A DNA stretch of 64,000 nucleotides from assembly GCF_000383575.1 (NCBI RefSeq), contig NZ_KB911579.1:1543875-1607874 (forward strand), in the 5' to 3' direction. The stretch is from Salinispora oceanensis. Its GTDB lineage: Bacteria > Actinomycetota > Actinomycetes > Mycobacteriales > Micromonosporaceae. Made by a program: the position numbers and the translations under genes. Shown in pieces: positions 23,617 through 33,012 of this stretch. The notes under the pieces were generated by a model. That model searched no databases. It was not told where the DNA came from and saw nothing but the letters and a program-made list of their open reading frames with translations. The first letter of the stretch is position 1. The number at the start of each line of letters is the position of its first letter.

Positions 23617-23683
23617 CCCATGTGGACGGCGCAGTGCGGCGGGGCGGGCGATGCTCTCTGGCCCCTCCAAGAAAGGCTGATGC

Positions 23684-24358
23684 GTGTTTGACCTGAACGT
23701 TCCCGGCCGACTGATCGCCATCGTCGGCATCGACGGAGCAGGCAAAACGACACAGGTGGAGGAGCTCACATCGTGGCTGAGATCGCTCGATGTTCCCGCA
23801 CGTCAACTGCCGCATCAGACCCTTCTCCCGGTCCGGCAGTCCCTCGACGAGATCGCACGGGAAGATGGCTTCGAGGATCACCTCGAAATGTTGGGTCCAG
23901 ATATGATCCGCCTGATCTCGGCGTGCTGTAAATTTGTTGCGCTTTCCGCGCTGAAGGAAACGGCAGCCGATCCGGAGTCGGTCACGTTGATGGATCGCTA
24001 CACTTACTGTCAATATGCGGCGGTTCGGTTGCAGCGGGCGGACAACGAGGAATTCCTGCGACGCCTGAACCGCGCGCTCCCCGCTCCCGACCTGACCATC
24101 TTCCTCGATGTCGATCCGGCTGCCGCCCAACGACGTATCGAAAGTCGCGGCATCGATCGGGAGAGCATCGACTTTCTCGCCGGCTATCGACGTGCCTATC
24201 GGTCCTTGCCAGAGTTCGACAGCTTCGTCGTTGTGGACGGCAACGGTCGGCGGGAGGCGGTACAGCGAGCTCTGCGCGAGGTCGTCGCCAGCGCCCTCAA
24301 CATTCGGCCGCCCCTCCCCCAGGCGCCGCCGGTCACGAACCCAACCGATAGCCACTGA
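23684..24358 (+). CDS. Thymidylate-kinase-like P-loop kinase
   Basis: A 224-residue protein with the P-loop IVGIDGAGKTTQVEEL near the N-terminus, the DR(Y/F) motif LMDRYTYCQYAA around residue 104, the strand DLTIFLDVDPAAAQRRIESR and a short lid with DFLAGYRRAYRSLP. These match dTMP kinase (dTMP + ATP to dTDP) and its paralogues. The chromosomal tmk of actinobacteria is usually elsewhere, so this may be a second, specialised copy. GTG 23684 is preceded by gaaaggc. The C-terminal 20 residues are proline-rich and probably disordered. Confidence 0.8.
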   Translation: MFDLNVPGRLIAIVGIDGAGKTTQVEELTSWLRSLDVPARQLPHQTLLPVRQSLDEIAREDGFEDHLEMLGPDMIRLISACCKFVALSALKETAADPESVTLMDRYTYCQYAAVRLQRADNEEFLRRLNRALPAPDLTIFLDVDPAAAQRRIESRGIDRESIDFLAGYRRAYRSLPEFDSFVVVDGNGRREAVQRALREVVASALNIRPPLPQAPPVTNPTDSH

Positions 24359-24487
24359 CGTGGTTGCGGGAGTCGGACCGGAACTCGGCACAGTCCCACA
24401 AGGACCATCGCTCCCACAACTGTAGCCTCGCGCCGGCCGTCATCTCATCGCGTTCGTCCGGCTGCCCTTCCATCGGCCTCGGGCGGC

Positions 24488-25261
24488 TCAACCCTTGCTG
24501 AACGCCTTCGGACTCACGCCAATGATCCGCTTGAAGTGGCGGCTCAGGTGCGGCTGGTCGTAGAAGCCGCTCGCCCCGGCGACCGATCCCAGTGGCTCCC
24601 CGCTCAGTATCAGCCGCCGGGCCAGGTCGACCCGGCGAGAGATCAGATACCGGTGCGGCGACATGCCGAACTCGCGGGTGAATGACCGCACCAGATAGGC
24701 CGGGTGAAAGTGCAGCACGCGGGACGCCTCGTCGAGCGAGACGCCCGGCACGACGTGCTCCTCCAGCAGGTCCCGCAGCCGGTACGCCGGGGTCTGGTCG
24801 AGCCGCTCGGGCCGGCCCGCGTGGCCGAGCCGGGCGCGCAGCCGCTCGGTGATCTCCGCGAGATGGGTTTCGGCCTCGAGCTCCTCGCCGGCCTGCCCGA
24901 TCACCGCGTGTAGGGCTGAGATCCGGCGACGCAGCACGGGATCGACGAACGCTGAGTTATCCACAGCGGCCCCGATCAGACCGGTGGGCAGTCGGTCCGA
25001 CTCCAGATAGAACACGCGCTTGCGCAAGCCGTGCGGGTGGGCGGCGGTGCCGTTGTGCGGTACGTGCGGCGGGAGCAGTGTGACCAGGTCCCCGAACGCG
25101 CCGCGCTCGTGCTTGTCGAGGTCGTACCGCACGGCGCCGTCGTCAACGATCAGCACGGTCCAGTTGTCGTGCGCGTGCATCGGATAGGCGTGACCGGTGA
25201 GATGGGCGCGCAGCACCTCCACCACACCGCCCAGGCGCGGACGCCAAGCGGAGATCGCCAT
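24488..25261 (-). CDS. AraC-family transcriptional regulator
   Basis: A 257-residue protein with an N-terminal cupin-type sensor (HAYPMHAHDNWTVLIVDDG, VTLLPPHVPHNG) and two helix-turn-helix motifs at the C-terminus (GVSLDEASRVLHFHPAYLVR and PLGSVAGASGFYDQPHLSRH followed by FKRIIGVSPKAF). The start at 25261 matches the usual beginning of this subgroup; an in-frame ATG at 25333 is possible. It is divergent from the DUF2000 gene at 25340 with only 6-78 bp between, so it very likely controls that gene and itself. The frame stays open far upstream, over pseudogene sequence. Confidence 0.85.
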   Translation of the reverse strand: MAISAWRPRLGGVVEVLRAHLTGHAYPMHAHDNWTVLIVDDGAVRYDLDKHERGAFGDLVTLLPPHVPHNGTAAHPHGLRKRVFYLESDRLPTGLIGAAVDNSAFVDPVLRRRISALHAVIGQAGEELEAETHLAEITERLRARLGHAGRPERLDQTPAYRLRDLLEEHVVPGVSLDEASRVLHFHPAYLVRSFTREFGMSPHRYLISRRVDLARRLILSGEPLGSVAGASGFYDQPHLSRHFKRIIGVSPKAFSKG

Positions 25262-25339
25262 GCCCGCCGCGCCAGCGCTGGTCACCGACACGTCAAAATC
25301 GTACAAGACCGCTGGCCCGGCACGGCCGATCATCGGATC

Positions 25340-25771
25340 ATGCGATCTGACACCACACCCGTACGCTTCGACACCAAGATCGCCGTTCTCCTGCGCGACG
25401 ACCTGCTCACGTGGCAGCGCCTCAACATCACGGCGTTCCTGGTCAGTGGCATCGGCACCGCGGTGCCCGAGGTGATCGGCCAGCCGTACGAGGACGCCAG
25501 TGACGTGCGGTACCTGTCGATGTTCCGGCAGCCCGTACTCGTGTTCGTGGGTGACAAGGAACTGCTCCAGGCGGCACATTCCCGCGCGATCGGCCGTAAC
25601 CTGCCGGTGTCGGTCTTCACCTCCGACCTGTTCGCCACGAACAACGACCGGGACAACCGGGCCGCTGTCCGCGCCGTCACGACCGAGCAGCTGGACCTGG
25701 CCGGGATAGCCACCTACGGCCCACGCAACGCGGTGGACAAGGCATTCAAGGGGGCGAAGATGCATCACTGA
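25340..25771 (+). CDS. DUF2000 family protein
   Basis: A 143-residue soluble protein matching DUF2000: TKIAVLLRDDLLTWQRLNIT, PYEDASDVRYLSMFRQPVL, and the C-terminal block AAVRAVTTEQLDLAGIATYG. The family has a peptidyl-tRNA hydrolase 2-like fold, and its function is not established. It often sits next to AraC regulators, as here in divergent orientation. Its last codons overlap the end of a convergent pseudogene on the other strand. Confidence 0.8.
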   Translation: MRSDTTPVRFDTKIAVLLRDDLLTWQRLNITAFLVSGIGTAVPEVIGQPYEDASDVRYLSMFRQPVLVFVGDKELLQAAHSRAIGRNLPVSVFTSDLFATNNDRDNRAAVRAVTTEQLDLAGIATYGPRNAVDKAFKGAKMHH

Positions 25772-26053
25772 CCGGCGGCCTCGAAATTGACGCTCGGACC
25801 CGACGCCGCGGTCTTTACCTCTACCTTCTTCGGCCCGCCACCCGCGTCGGAATTCACCTGGAACGGGCCACCGGGCAGAGCCACATTGGCGCCGCCGCCA
25901 CCGGTACGCACGCTCCATCGTCTCGGTCACCTTGACCGGGCCGTCGCCGACCTTGATCTCGATATCACCGGCGCGCTCGTCCACCCGCAGGCTGGTCAGC
26001 GCGTCGGAGATCTCATAGGACGATGAGGCTCTATTTCGCCGAACCCGACTCAC
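25765..26053 (-). pseudogene. DUF4097-like beta-strand-repeat protein, collapsed
   Basis: The first part, ISDALTSLRVDERAGDIEIK then VGDGPVKVTETME, matches the opening of DUF4097 (YvlB-like) proteins. Near 25908 the frame changes and resumes as VRTGGGGANVALPGGPFQVN and KVEVKTAASGPSVNFEAAG before TGA. Most of the beta-repeat middle is missing, so an internal deletion with frameshift is likely. The end overlaps the DUF2000 gene convergently by 7 bp. Confidence 0.5.
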
Positions 26054-26258
26054 CGCAGGCGGAGGGCGCCGTCACCACACCGATCGCCGCCACCATTCCG
26101 CTACGAATCAGGTCGCAACTTATAGAGCAACACTTTGCGAAACACAATCACTTGTCCTAAGATCTGACTCCTTGGTGGAGCGCGCAGCGACATTCCCGCT
26201 TTCCTGCACGACGGTGCGGGCCGAGATTGAGAGTGGATAAGGTTCGAGGAGTAGGTGC

Positions 26259-27071
26259 GTGGACGACGACCGGCTAGCACTGGTCATGCTGAAGCCTGAC
26301 GCGGTCCGGCAGCAGCTGACCGGCCCGATACTGCGCTGGCTGACCGACCGAGGGTTCGAGCTGGTCGGATTCCGGCAATTCCTGCTTTCCGCGGAGCGCC
26401 GGGCCAACCTCTATCGCACAACCCGCCGGGGCGGTCGGCTCGACTGGCAGCTCAACGCCGTCCTGTACACCCTGGGACCGGTGCAGGGCCTCCTCCTGCA
26501 CGGTCCGGCCGGAGACCTGCCGGCGGCGAGCGTCGTGTCCGGGCGCCTCAAGGGCGACTTCCGTCCGTCCCGGGCGCAGCCCGGCACGATGCGGGCAGAT
26601 CTCGGTGCGTTGAACCCCATCTTCAATCTGGTGCACTCCGCGGACGACCCGGCGAGCGTCCGGAGGGAGTCCCGCGTCCTCTTCAACGACGGCCCTGTCT
26701 TTGATGAGCCTGAGCTGTCGGCTGCTGCCGCTCGGCCGCCCGCTCCCTTCCCCCTGTGGAGCATCGTCGCCGGTGTTCTCCTCCGGTGGGCGGCGGAAGC
26801 AGGCGTGGCTGAGGCGACGCTGGCAGGGGTGGACTGGCCGGCGGACTCGGATGGTCCGCGACTCGATGCGCTGCGGGTGGCGACCCGGGCGGTCGAGGAG
26901 ATCGCGGCCGCGTCGTCGCCGGGCACGGCCCGGATCCTGGCTGGCATCCGCACGGGTGAGACGACGTGGGACGGATGGCGAGATCGGACCAGAATCGACG
27001 ACGACCCCTGGCCCTCCTACCTCACATACACCACCCTGCGCTACCTCGATCTTTGTCTGGAGACCCCGTGA
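26259..27071 (+). CDS. Nucleoside-diphosphate-kinase-like protein with C-terminal extension
   Basis: Residues 1-150 resemble NDP kinase: LALVMLKPDAVRQQLTGPIL at the N-terminus, GTMRADLG, and NLVHSADDPASVRRE containing the phospho-histidine position (NxxHxSD). About 120 further residues (helical, ending WPSYLTYTTLRYLDLCLETP) belong to no family I recognise. Canonical NDP kinases are about 135-150 residues, so this is a long variant. GTG 26259 has GAGGAG seven bases upstream. It is followed without gap by a small ORF and an amidohydrolase gene, suggesting one operon. Confidence 0.7.
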   Translation: MDDDRLALVMLKPDAVRQQLTGPILRWLTDRGFELVGFRQFLLSAERRANLYRTTRRGGRLDWQLNAVLYTLGPVQGLLLHGPAGDLPAASVVSGRLKGDFRPSRAQPGTMRADLGALNPIFNLVHSADDPASVRRESRVLFNDGPVFDEPELSAAAARPPAPFPLWSIVAGVLLRWAAEAGVAEATLAGVDWPADSDGPRLDALRVATRAVEEIAAASSPGTARILAGIRTGETTWDGWRDRTRIDDDPWPSYLTYTTLRYLDLCLETP

Positions 27072-27154
27072 TGCATGCCCGTCCTGGTGGAGAGCGCACA
27101 ATCCCGGTCCCGGAACGGGATCTGTTCGCCGGCATCCGAGCCGGTCGGAGCTGA
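27071..27154 (+). CDS. Possible 27-residue ORF between NDPK-like and amidohydrolase genes
   Basis: ATG 27071 overlaps the NDPK-like stop as TGATG (an in-frame GTG lies one codon earlier) and encodes MHARPGGERTIPV then PERDLFAGIRAGRS, stopping 3 bp before the amidohydrolase ATG. Tight packing argues for translation, either as a short peptide or as a coupling element. No known family. Confidence 0.35.
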   Translation: MHARPGGERTIPVPERDLFAGIRAGRS

Positions 27155-27157
27155 CCG

Positions 27158-28360
27158 ATGGGCTTGGCGACGACTCAGGTAGAGGCCATTGGTGATTCAC
27201 GGCTGGCGATCCGTGCGGCCCGCCTGTTCGATGGTCACCTGCTGCACGACGGACCGGTGCTGGTTTTGGTGGCCGGCGGGAAGATTACCGACGTGGACGT
27301 TAGCGGCGCCTCGCCGCCAGACGGGGTGCCGATAGCCGATCTCGGAGCTGTCACGCTCCTGCCCGGTCTGGTGGACGCGCACACCCATCTGGCGTTCGAT
27401 CCGCAGGGGCGCACCGAGCACCAGATGGTGCACGACGACGACGCCACGGTCCTGGGCCGGATGCGCGATCACGCTGCCCGCGCGCTGCGCGCCGGCATCA
27501 CCACCGTCCGGGATCTGGGCGACCGGGGCTACCTCGGGCTGCGGTTGCGGGCCGAGTACGCCGACGACGCCAGCGGTCCGCAGGTGCTCGCCGCCGGGCC
27601 ACCGATCACCCGCAGCGGCGGGCACTGCTGGTATCTCGGCGGCGAGGCAGATGACACGGACCAACTGGTCACAGCTGTGCACGCCCGAGCCGACCGCGGC
27701 ACCGATTTCCTGAAGATCATGGCGACGGGTGGGATGAGTACCAGCGGCTCGAACGCCGCAGCGGCGCAGTACACCCTCGACGAGCTACGCGCGGTCACTC
27801 GGACCGCCCACGACCGGGGCCTGCCGGTCATCGCCCATGCCCACGCGACCAGAGGGATCGCCGACGCTGTCGCGGTCGGGGTCGACAGCATCGAGCACTG
27901 CACGTTCATGACCGCCGACGGGCTGAAACTCGATCCGGCGACGGTCGACGCGATCGCCGCGGCCGGGATCTTCGTCGGGTGCACGGTCGTCCGGCCCAGA
28001 GACGGCATGCCCGAGGAGGTGCTCCGGACCATCGCGCCCTACTGGGAAAATCAGGCGTACCTGCGTCGCCGTGGCGTTCGCGTCGTCTGCTGCACCGACG
28101 CGGGGATCAACCCGCACAAGCCCCACGACATCCTTCCGAGCGACGTCGGATACTTCGCCAGCCAGGTCGGCACCAACGCCGAGGCCTTGGCTTCAGTGAC
28201 CTCGCTGGCCGCACAGGCATGCCGCCTCGGCCACCGCAAAGGGCGGGTGGCGGTCGGCTACGACGCCGATCTGCTGGCCGTGGCGGGAAATCCGGTCACG
28301 GACATAACGGCGATGGTCCAGGCTCGCGCGGTCTTCCGCGCAGGACAGCGCGTACGCTGA
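27158..28360 (+). CDS. Metal-dependent amidohydrolase (imidazolonepropionase-like)
   Basis: A 400-residue TIM-barrel amidohydrolase. Metal ligands are visible: HxH in LVDAHTHLAFDP, the carboxylated lysine in TDFLKIMATGGMST, histidines in PVIAHAHATRG and SIEHCTFM, and the aspartate in CCTDAGINPHKP. The small beta-sandwich domain brackets the barrel. Relatives hydrolyse Xaa-Pro dipeptides, organophosphates or cyclic amides; the exact substrate is open. Start ATG 27158 behind ggag. It ends the short operon begun by the NDPK-like gene. Confidence 0.85.
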   Translation: MGLATTQVEAIGDSRLAIRAARLFDGHLLHDGPVLVLVAGGKITDVDVSGASPPDGVPIADLGAVTLLPGLVDAHTHLAFDPQGRTEHQMVHDDDATVLGRMRDHAARALRAGITTVRDLGDRGYLGLRLRAEYADDASGPQVLAAGPPITRSGGHCWYLGGEADDTDQLVTAVHARADRGTDFLKIMATGGMSTSGSNAAAAQYTLDELRAVTRTAHDRGLPVIAHAHATRGIADAVAVGVDSIEHCTFMTADGLKLDPATVDAIAAAGIFVGCTVVRPRDGMPEEVLRTIAPYWENQAYLRRRGVRVVCCTDAGINPHKPHDILPSDVGYFASQVGTNAEALASVTSLAAQACRLGHRKGRVAVGYDADLLAVAGNPVTDITAMVQARAVFRAGQRVR

Positions 28361-28439
28361 GTGTCTATTCAGCGTCAGAGTGGTGGATGGATCGATCCGG
28401 CCCCGGACACCGCACCCGCCGGTTTCGCCGCTGGCGGCC

Positions 28440-28997
28440 TTACTGGTCGAAGAGCTCCGCCACGCGAGCGAGCAACTCGCGCAGGTTCGGCTCGGTGGTT
28501 TTGGCGTGTGCCTCGGGCAGGCTCAGCCAACGCAGCGTGGCGGTCGGGTTCTCCGGTCGGGCCCGCTCAGGTGTCTCGGTAGCCAGCACGAAACGCAGGT
28601 CGGCGTGCTCGTGAGCGGGTTCGTTCGGGCTGGCTGGCACCGGCAGGACCGCGACCTGGCGGACCACGGCATCCGGCCAGCACACCAGGTCGTCGAGGTG
28701 GGTCTCCTCCCGTCCCTCGCGCAGCACGACTTCGATCGGGTCGTACTCACCGGGGTCGCCGTGCCCGCCGATCTGCAGCCACGACTGCATGCGGGCATGC
28801 CAGCGCAGCAGGACCCGCCGCGTCGGCGGGTGGACCACCAGCGCCGAGGCGGTGACATGCAGCGGCAGGTCGCGCGACCACGGGTCACCGGAGGTCAGGA
28901 GATCCAGAAGTCGCACCACGTCGGAGGCCTCCGTGGCGTTCCGGGGCCGATACCCGGCGAGGAGCGCCGCGATCGGCGCGGTCGTGGAGTGACGCAC
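28440..28997 (-). CDS. NUDIX hydrolase
   Basis: A 185-residue NUDIX-fold protein. The Nudix box GX5EX7REUXEEXGU appears as GGHGDPGEYDPIEVVLREG followed by REETHLDDL (with HL instead of xGU at the end). Upstream strands VTASALVVHPPTRRVLLRWH fit the fold. NUDIX enzymes cleave nucleoside-diphosphate-linked compounds. It begins 3 bp after the stop of the SARP regulator on the same strand, so it is probably co-transcribed with it. Confidence 0.85.
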   Translation of the reverse strand: MRHSTTAPIAALLAGYRPRNATEASDVVRLLDLLTSGDPWSRDLPLHVTASALVVHPPTRRVLLRWHARMQSWLQIGGHGDPGEYDPIEVVLREGREETHLDDLVCWPDAVVRQVAVLPVPASPNEPAHEHADLRFVLATETPERARPENPTATLRWLSLPEAHAKTTEPNLRELLARVAELFDQ

Positions 28998-29000
28998 CTA

Positions 29001-31922
29001 TTACTCCCCCAAAGAAATTAGTGTGTCGGAGGGCCCCTGAGCGGGCCCCGGGAAGTGGTCCACCTGTTGTGGAGCCCTCAGCACCTGGCGAGGCTGTTCT
29101 GTTCTACACAGTAGGTCGTCGAGGGTGTCGCCGATCGTGGCGAGGGCTTGCCGGTAATTGACGATGGCAGTTTTGTTCGGTCTGGGGGTGACGGCGGCGA
29201 GCTTGTCCCGGGCGTCGGCGACCATAGCCGCCCAGGCGGCGTTGTCGAGCGCGCCGGTGGTGTCGAGGAAGGCCAGGATCCGGGCGCCGTCGGCGAAGCG
29301 TGCCACTGCCGGCATCATCGTGACGAAGCCGACCAGGACAGCGCAGGAGGCGTGCATGTTGTCGGCCTCGAGCAGTTCTTCGACGTGGGCACGGAGTAGC
29401 TGGTAGGCGGCTCTGCGCTCGCCGCGCCGGAACAGCGCCTGGGCGCGCACCGGCTGGTTCGGCGAGTGGGTCCGTGCCGGCAGCGGCACGTCGAGCGCCT
29501 GGTCGAACAACGTGTCCGCGGCCTCTTGTCGGCCTTGGAAGGCGGCGGAGAAACCGAGCAGCATCAGCGTCCAGTGCAGCAGGGTCGGCGGGCCATGGCT
29601 ACGAAACCGGCCCACGAGCGGGGTGAGCTGGGCCTCGCCGCGTGCGTACTGTCCCTGAAAGATCAACGCTACGCCGAGGTCGACCTCGATCTGCGCGGCG
29701 AGGTCGTCGGCGCCGAGCCGGCGCAGCTCGGCCAGCGCCGGCGGCGCCGTGTGGATCTGCGCGGCGTAGTCGTCGTGGACGTTGGCCCGTAGGTGCCGGG
29801 CTACCGGGTCGTCCGGATCGCAGTGCTGCCGGACCAGGCTGTCGAACCCGGCGGGGTCCTGACGGACGTGATAGCGGGACGCGGCGGCGATCAGGCCGGC
29901 CACGACCCGCGGCCGGTCCTCGACCCGCGGCCGGTCCTCGGGCGGTGCCTGTTCGAGGAGGCGTTGCGCCCACTGCCCGATCTCGTGCCGGTGCCGCCGG
30001 GCGGCCTCGGTGCAGATCGGCCGGAACAGGTCATGGGCGAGGCGGTAGTCGCCGCAGGCAAAAGCCCGGTCAACCGTCACCCGCAGGTTGGGCCAGAGCT
30101 CGTCCAGCCGGGCGACCCCCTGGACTTCCGCCGCTCCGGTGAGCTGGTCGTGCAGCGAGACCACCCGTTCCCGCACGTATCGGATGAGCGCTGCCTGGGC
30201 AGGTGCGGCCGTCGGTCCCGCGGCGAGGTGTTCGGCGGCGAACTGGCGGACTGGTTCCAGCAACCGGAACCGCTGGCCGAACGGGCCGGGTTCGGCGGAA
30301 ACCATCGAGCGCTGCACGAGGCGGTGCAGCACGTCGTTGACGTTCAGGCCGCTGCCGGCGGCGACGGCCGCGGCTCCGGCCCGGTCGACTGGGCCGACGC
30401 ACACCGACAGCCGTTGCAGCAGGTCCCGTTCGGCCGCGGTGAGCAGTTGGTAGGACGATTGGATCGTGGCGCGCATGGTGCGGTGCCGGTCCGCCCCGGT
30501 CCGCCGCCCGCCGACCAGCAGACCGAGCTGATCGTCGAGACGCTCGCGGATCTCCTGCGGGGTGTGACTGACAGTTTGGGCGGCGGCCAGCTCGATGGCG
30601 AGGGGAAGCCCGTCGAGGCAGCGGCAGATCTCCTCGATCACCTCCCGTGCGGCACCCGTCGCGCCCGCGGCGGTCAGCGCGTTCGCACGTTCGGTGAACA
30701 GGTCGGCGCCGGCCCCGGCCGCGGGTAAGGGTGGCACGGCGATCAGCCGTTCGTGACCATGGCTGAGGCCGAGCGGTTCCCGCGCGGTGGCCAGCACCCG
30801 CACCTGCGGGCAGCCGTCAGCGACGGCCTGGGCCAGGCGGGCCGCGCCGTCCACGACGTGTTCGCAGTTGTCGAGCACCAGCAGCGCCCGGAGCGAGTTC
30901 AAGGCCAGCACAATGGACTCACGCAGCGACCGGCCTGGGCCCTCCTTGACGCGTACCGCCGCGGCGACGGCTTGGGGCACGTCCTCGTCGCTCGTGATCT
31001 CGGTCAGGTCAACCAGCCAGGCGCCGTGCTCCAGCCGGGCCTGTTGGGCGGCCGCAACGGCGAGCGCGGTCTTGCCGATGCCGCCCGGCCCGACCAGGGT
31101 GACCACCGGACTCTCCGCCAACGCCCGGCCGATGCGGTCGAGGTCACCGTCACGGCCGAGCAGTCGTACGGCGCGCCGGGGCAGCCGGTCGACCGGCTCA
31201 GGCCGCCGCTCGCCGCCGATGCGGTGGTCCTGGCCGAGAATCGCCAACTCCAGGCGGCGCAGTCGCGGCCCGGGCTCCACACCCAGGTGCTCAATCAGCC
31301 GTTGCCGGGCAGTGCGGTACGCGGCCAGCGCGTCGGCCTGCCGGCCCACCCGGTACAGCGCCGTCATCAACAGCGCCCAGATGCCCTCCCGGAACGGATA
31401 CCGCGCGCTCAGCTCGGTCAACGGCCCCACGGTCGCTGCCGCGTCCGCGTCCACCCGGGCGGCGAGATCGGCCTCGACCGTGCCGAGCCACCGCTCGACC
31501 AGGCCGTCCACGGCCGCCGCCAGGCCGGGCACCGGCACCCCGGCCAGCGGGTCGCCGGTCCACTCGGCGAGCGCACCGGCGAGGTCGCCGGCCTCGACCC
31601 GCCGGCCGAACCGGATCACATCGACCGCGTCGGCGGGCACATCGAGACGGTACGCGGCACCCGAGCGCACAATCCTCGTCGCGCCCAGACCGCCCCGTAG
31701 CCGAGCGATGTACGACTGCAGGGTTCGGACGGCGGTCCGGGGTGGTTGCTCGCCCCACAGCAGATCGATCAGCCGCCAGTCCGGAACCGCCACGCCGGGC
31801 TGCAACGCCAGGGCCGCCAGCAGCGCACGGCACTTACCCGCCCCGATGTCGACGGCCACTCCGTTGCCGTCCACCACCTCGACGCCGCCGAGCAACCGTA
31901 TGCGTACCGCCGGCCCTGCCAT
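29001..31922 (-). CDS. AfsR/SARP-family regulator with NB-ARC and TPR domains
   Basis: A 973-residue protein. Residues 1-90 are an OmpR-type winged helix (RTAVRTLQSYIARLRGGL); 95-245 are the bacterial transcriptional activation domain (YPFREGIWALLMTALYRVGR, AYRTARQRLIEHLGVEPGP); from about 265 an NB-ARC ATPase with Walker A TLVGPGGIGKTALAVAA and Walker B ALLVLDNCEHVV; then helical TPR-like repeats. SARP regulators activate antibiotic clusters. ATG 31922 is favoured by gggag five bases upstream. It is divergent from the DUF4386 gene with a 186-bp shared promoter region. The tail ends with a polar segment after the repeats. Confidence 0.88.
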   Translation of the reverse strand: MAGPAVRIRLLGGVEVVDGNGVAVDIGAGKCRALLAALALQPGVAVPDWRLIDLLWGEQPPRTAVRTLQSYIARLRGGLGATRIVRSGAAYRLDVPADAVDVIRFGRRVEAGDLAGALAEWTGDPLAGVPVPGLAAAVDGLVERWLGTVEADLAARVDADAAATVGPLTELSARYPFREGIWALLMTALYRVGRQADALAAYRTARQRLIEHLGVEPGPRLRRLELAILGQDHRIGGERRPEPVDRLPRRAVRLLGRDGDLDRIGRALAESPVVTLVGPGGIGKTALAVAAAQQARLEHGAWLVDLTEITSDEDVPQAVAAAVRVKEGPGRSLRESIVLALNSLRALLVLDNCEHVVDGAARLAQAVADGCPQVRVLATAREPLGLSHGHERLIAVPPLPAAGAGADLFTERANALTAAGATGAAREVIEEICRCLDGLPLAIELAAAQTVSHTPQEIRERLDDQLGLLVGGRRTGADRHRTMRATIQSSYQLLTAAERDLLQRLSVCVGPVDRAGAAAVAAGSGLNVNDVLHRLVQRSMVSAEPGPFGQRFRLLEPVRQFAAEHLAAGPTAAPAQAALIRYVRERVVSLHDQLTGAAEVQGVARLDELWPNLRVTVDRAFACGDYRLAHDLFRPICTEAARRHRHEIGQWAQRLLEQAPPEDRPRVEDRPRVVAGLIAAASRYHVRQDPAGFDSLVRQHCDPDDPVARHLRANVHDDYAAQIHTAPPALAELRRLGADDLAAQIEVDLGVALIFQGQYARGEAQLTPLVGRFRSHGPPTLLHWTLMLLGFSAAFQGRQEAADTLFDQALDVPLPARTHSPNQPVRAQALFRRGERRAAYQLLRAHVEELLEADNMHASCAVLVGFVTMMPAVARFADGARILAFLDTTGALDNAAWAAMVADARDKLAAVTPRPNKTAIVNYRQALATIGDTLDDLLCRTEQPRQVLRAPQQVDHFPGPAQGPSDTLISLGE

Positions 31923-32108
31923 AGCCACTCCCGCGTCCGATACCCCGCCCCGACCCGCAGCTCAACATTTTCGCAACGCCCGCACAACGCCGGCCCAACG
32001 TCTGCCCGGCACGATCGGTCCACCTCGATCGCGGGAGGCAGGTCGCCGCCCGCCACTCGAACCTGCCGCAGCCCGACCCGGGGTTGCCACGATACTGCTG
32101 GAGGAACG

Positions 32109-32816
32109 ATGTCCGAACGGTCCGCCGCCCGCCTCGCCGGTGCCCTCTTCCTACTGGTCATCGCGGTCGTCCTGGCCAGTTCGGCTGCTGCCGGCGGCGG
32201 CGCCGGCGGGATCGCGGAACGGCTCGACGACATCGCCACAAACCCGTCCGGGCTACGGCTCAGCATCGTGCTGCTGGCCGTCGCCGGCGTCGCCACGCTG
32301 GGCCTGGCCGCCATGCTGCACGCCATCACCCGGCGACAGGACCCGTCCCTGGCCGCTTTCGCCCTGGCCTGCCGGGCGGTGGAGTCGGGACTCTACGCGG
32401 TGCAGATCCTCGGTGCCATGCTGCTCCTGTCGCTCAGCCGGCAACGAACGGACAGCGCCCGGGACCTGGGTGCGGCGACGGTCGACATCGCCGCGTGGAG
32501 CACGAACGTCGGCGCCTGCTTCTTCGCCGTCGGTAGTGCCGTGTTCGCCTACCTACTGCTGCGGTCCCGCGCGATCCCCCGACCACTGGCCAGCCTCGGC
32601 CTGCTCGCGTCGCTGCTGCTCGCCGTCAGCGTCCCCGTGCAGAGCGCCGTCGGCGCCGTCACCGCCGACGGTGCCGGAATACTGCTGTGGCTGCCGATGC
32701 TCGCCTTCGAAATCACCGCCGGCGGCTGGCTCCTGATCAAGGGCCTGAGGTCCACGGACCCCGTCGTCTCACCTCTCGCTGGCGCGCAGGAGAGCGACGA
32801 AGTGAGAACAGCATGA
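32109..32816 (+). CDS. DUF4386 family membrane protein
   Basis: A 235-residue protein with six hydrophobic segments, opening AARLAGALFLLVIAVVLASS and including RAVESGLYAVQILGAMLLLS, which match DUF4386. Function of the family is unknown. ATG 32109 has GGAGG five to six bases upstream. Divergent from the SARP-type regulator, which may control it. Confidence 0.8.
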   Translation: MSERSAARLAGALFLLVIAVVLASSAAAGGGAGGIAERLDDIATNPSGLRLSIVLLAVAGVATLGLAAMLHAITRRQDPSLAAFALACRAVESGLYAVQILGAMLLLSLSRQRTDSARDLGAATVDIAAWSTNVGACFFAVGSAVFAYLLLRSRAIPRPLASLGLLASLLLAVSVPVQSAVGAVTADGAGILLWLPMLAFEITAGGWLLIKGLRSTDPVVSPLAGAQESDEVRTA

Positions 32817-33012
32817 CGAAGCAGCTCAACTTGATCATGAATGAAGGTTGACCGTATTCGATTCGGCCCAGCCAGCACCCGGGTTGCCCGGGGATACTCC
32901 AGCGCGGATCCACCCCAGTAACACCGGATTCAGTCTGCGCTTCAGCTTCCCCACCGGCTCGCTGCAGATAGGCTGAGCAGGCCAGCTTCGCCAGATCTTG
33001 GAGGGTGCAGCC

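Noticed and set aside
30787..32736. 649-codon plus-strand open frame across the SARP gene
   Set aside because: Arginine/serine-rich shadow translation; the opposite strand has clear SARP, BTAD and NB-ARC motifs.
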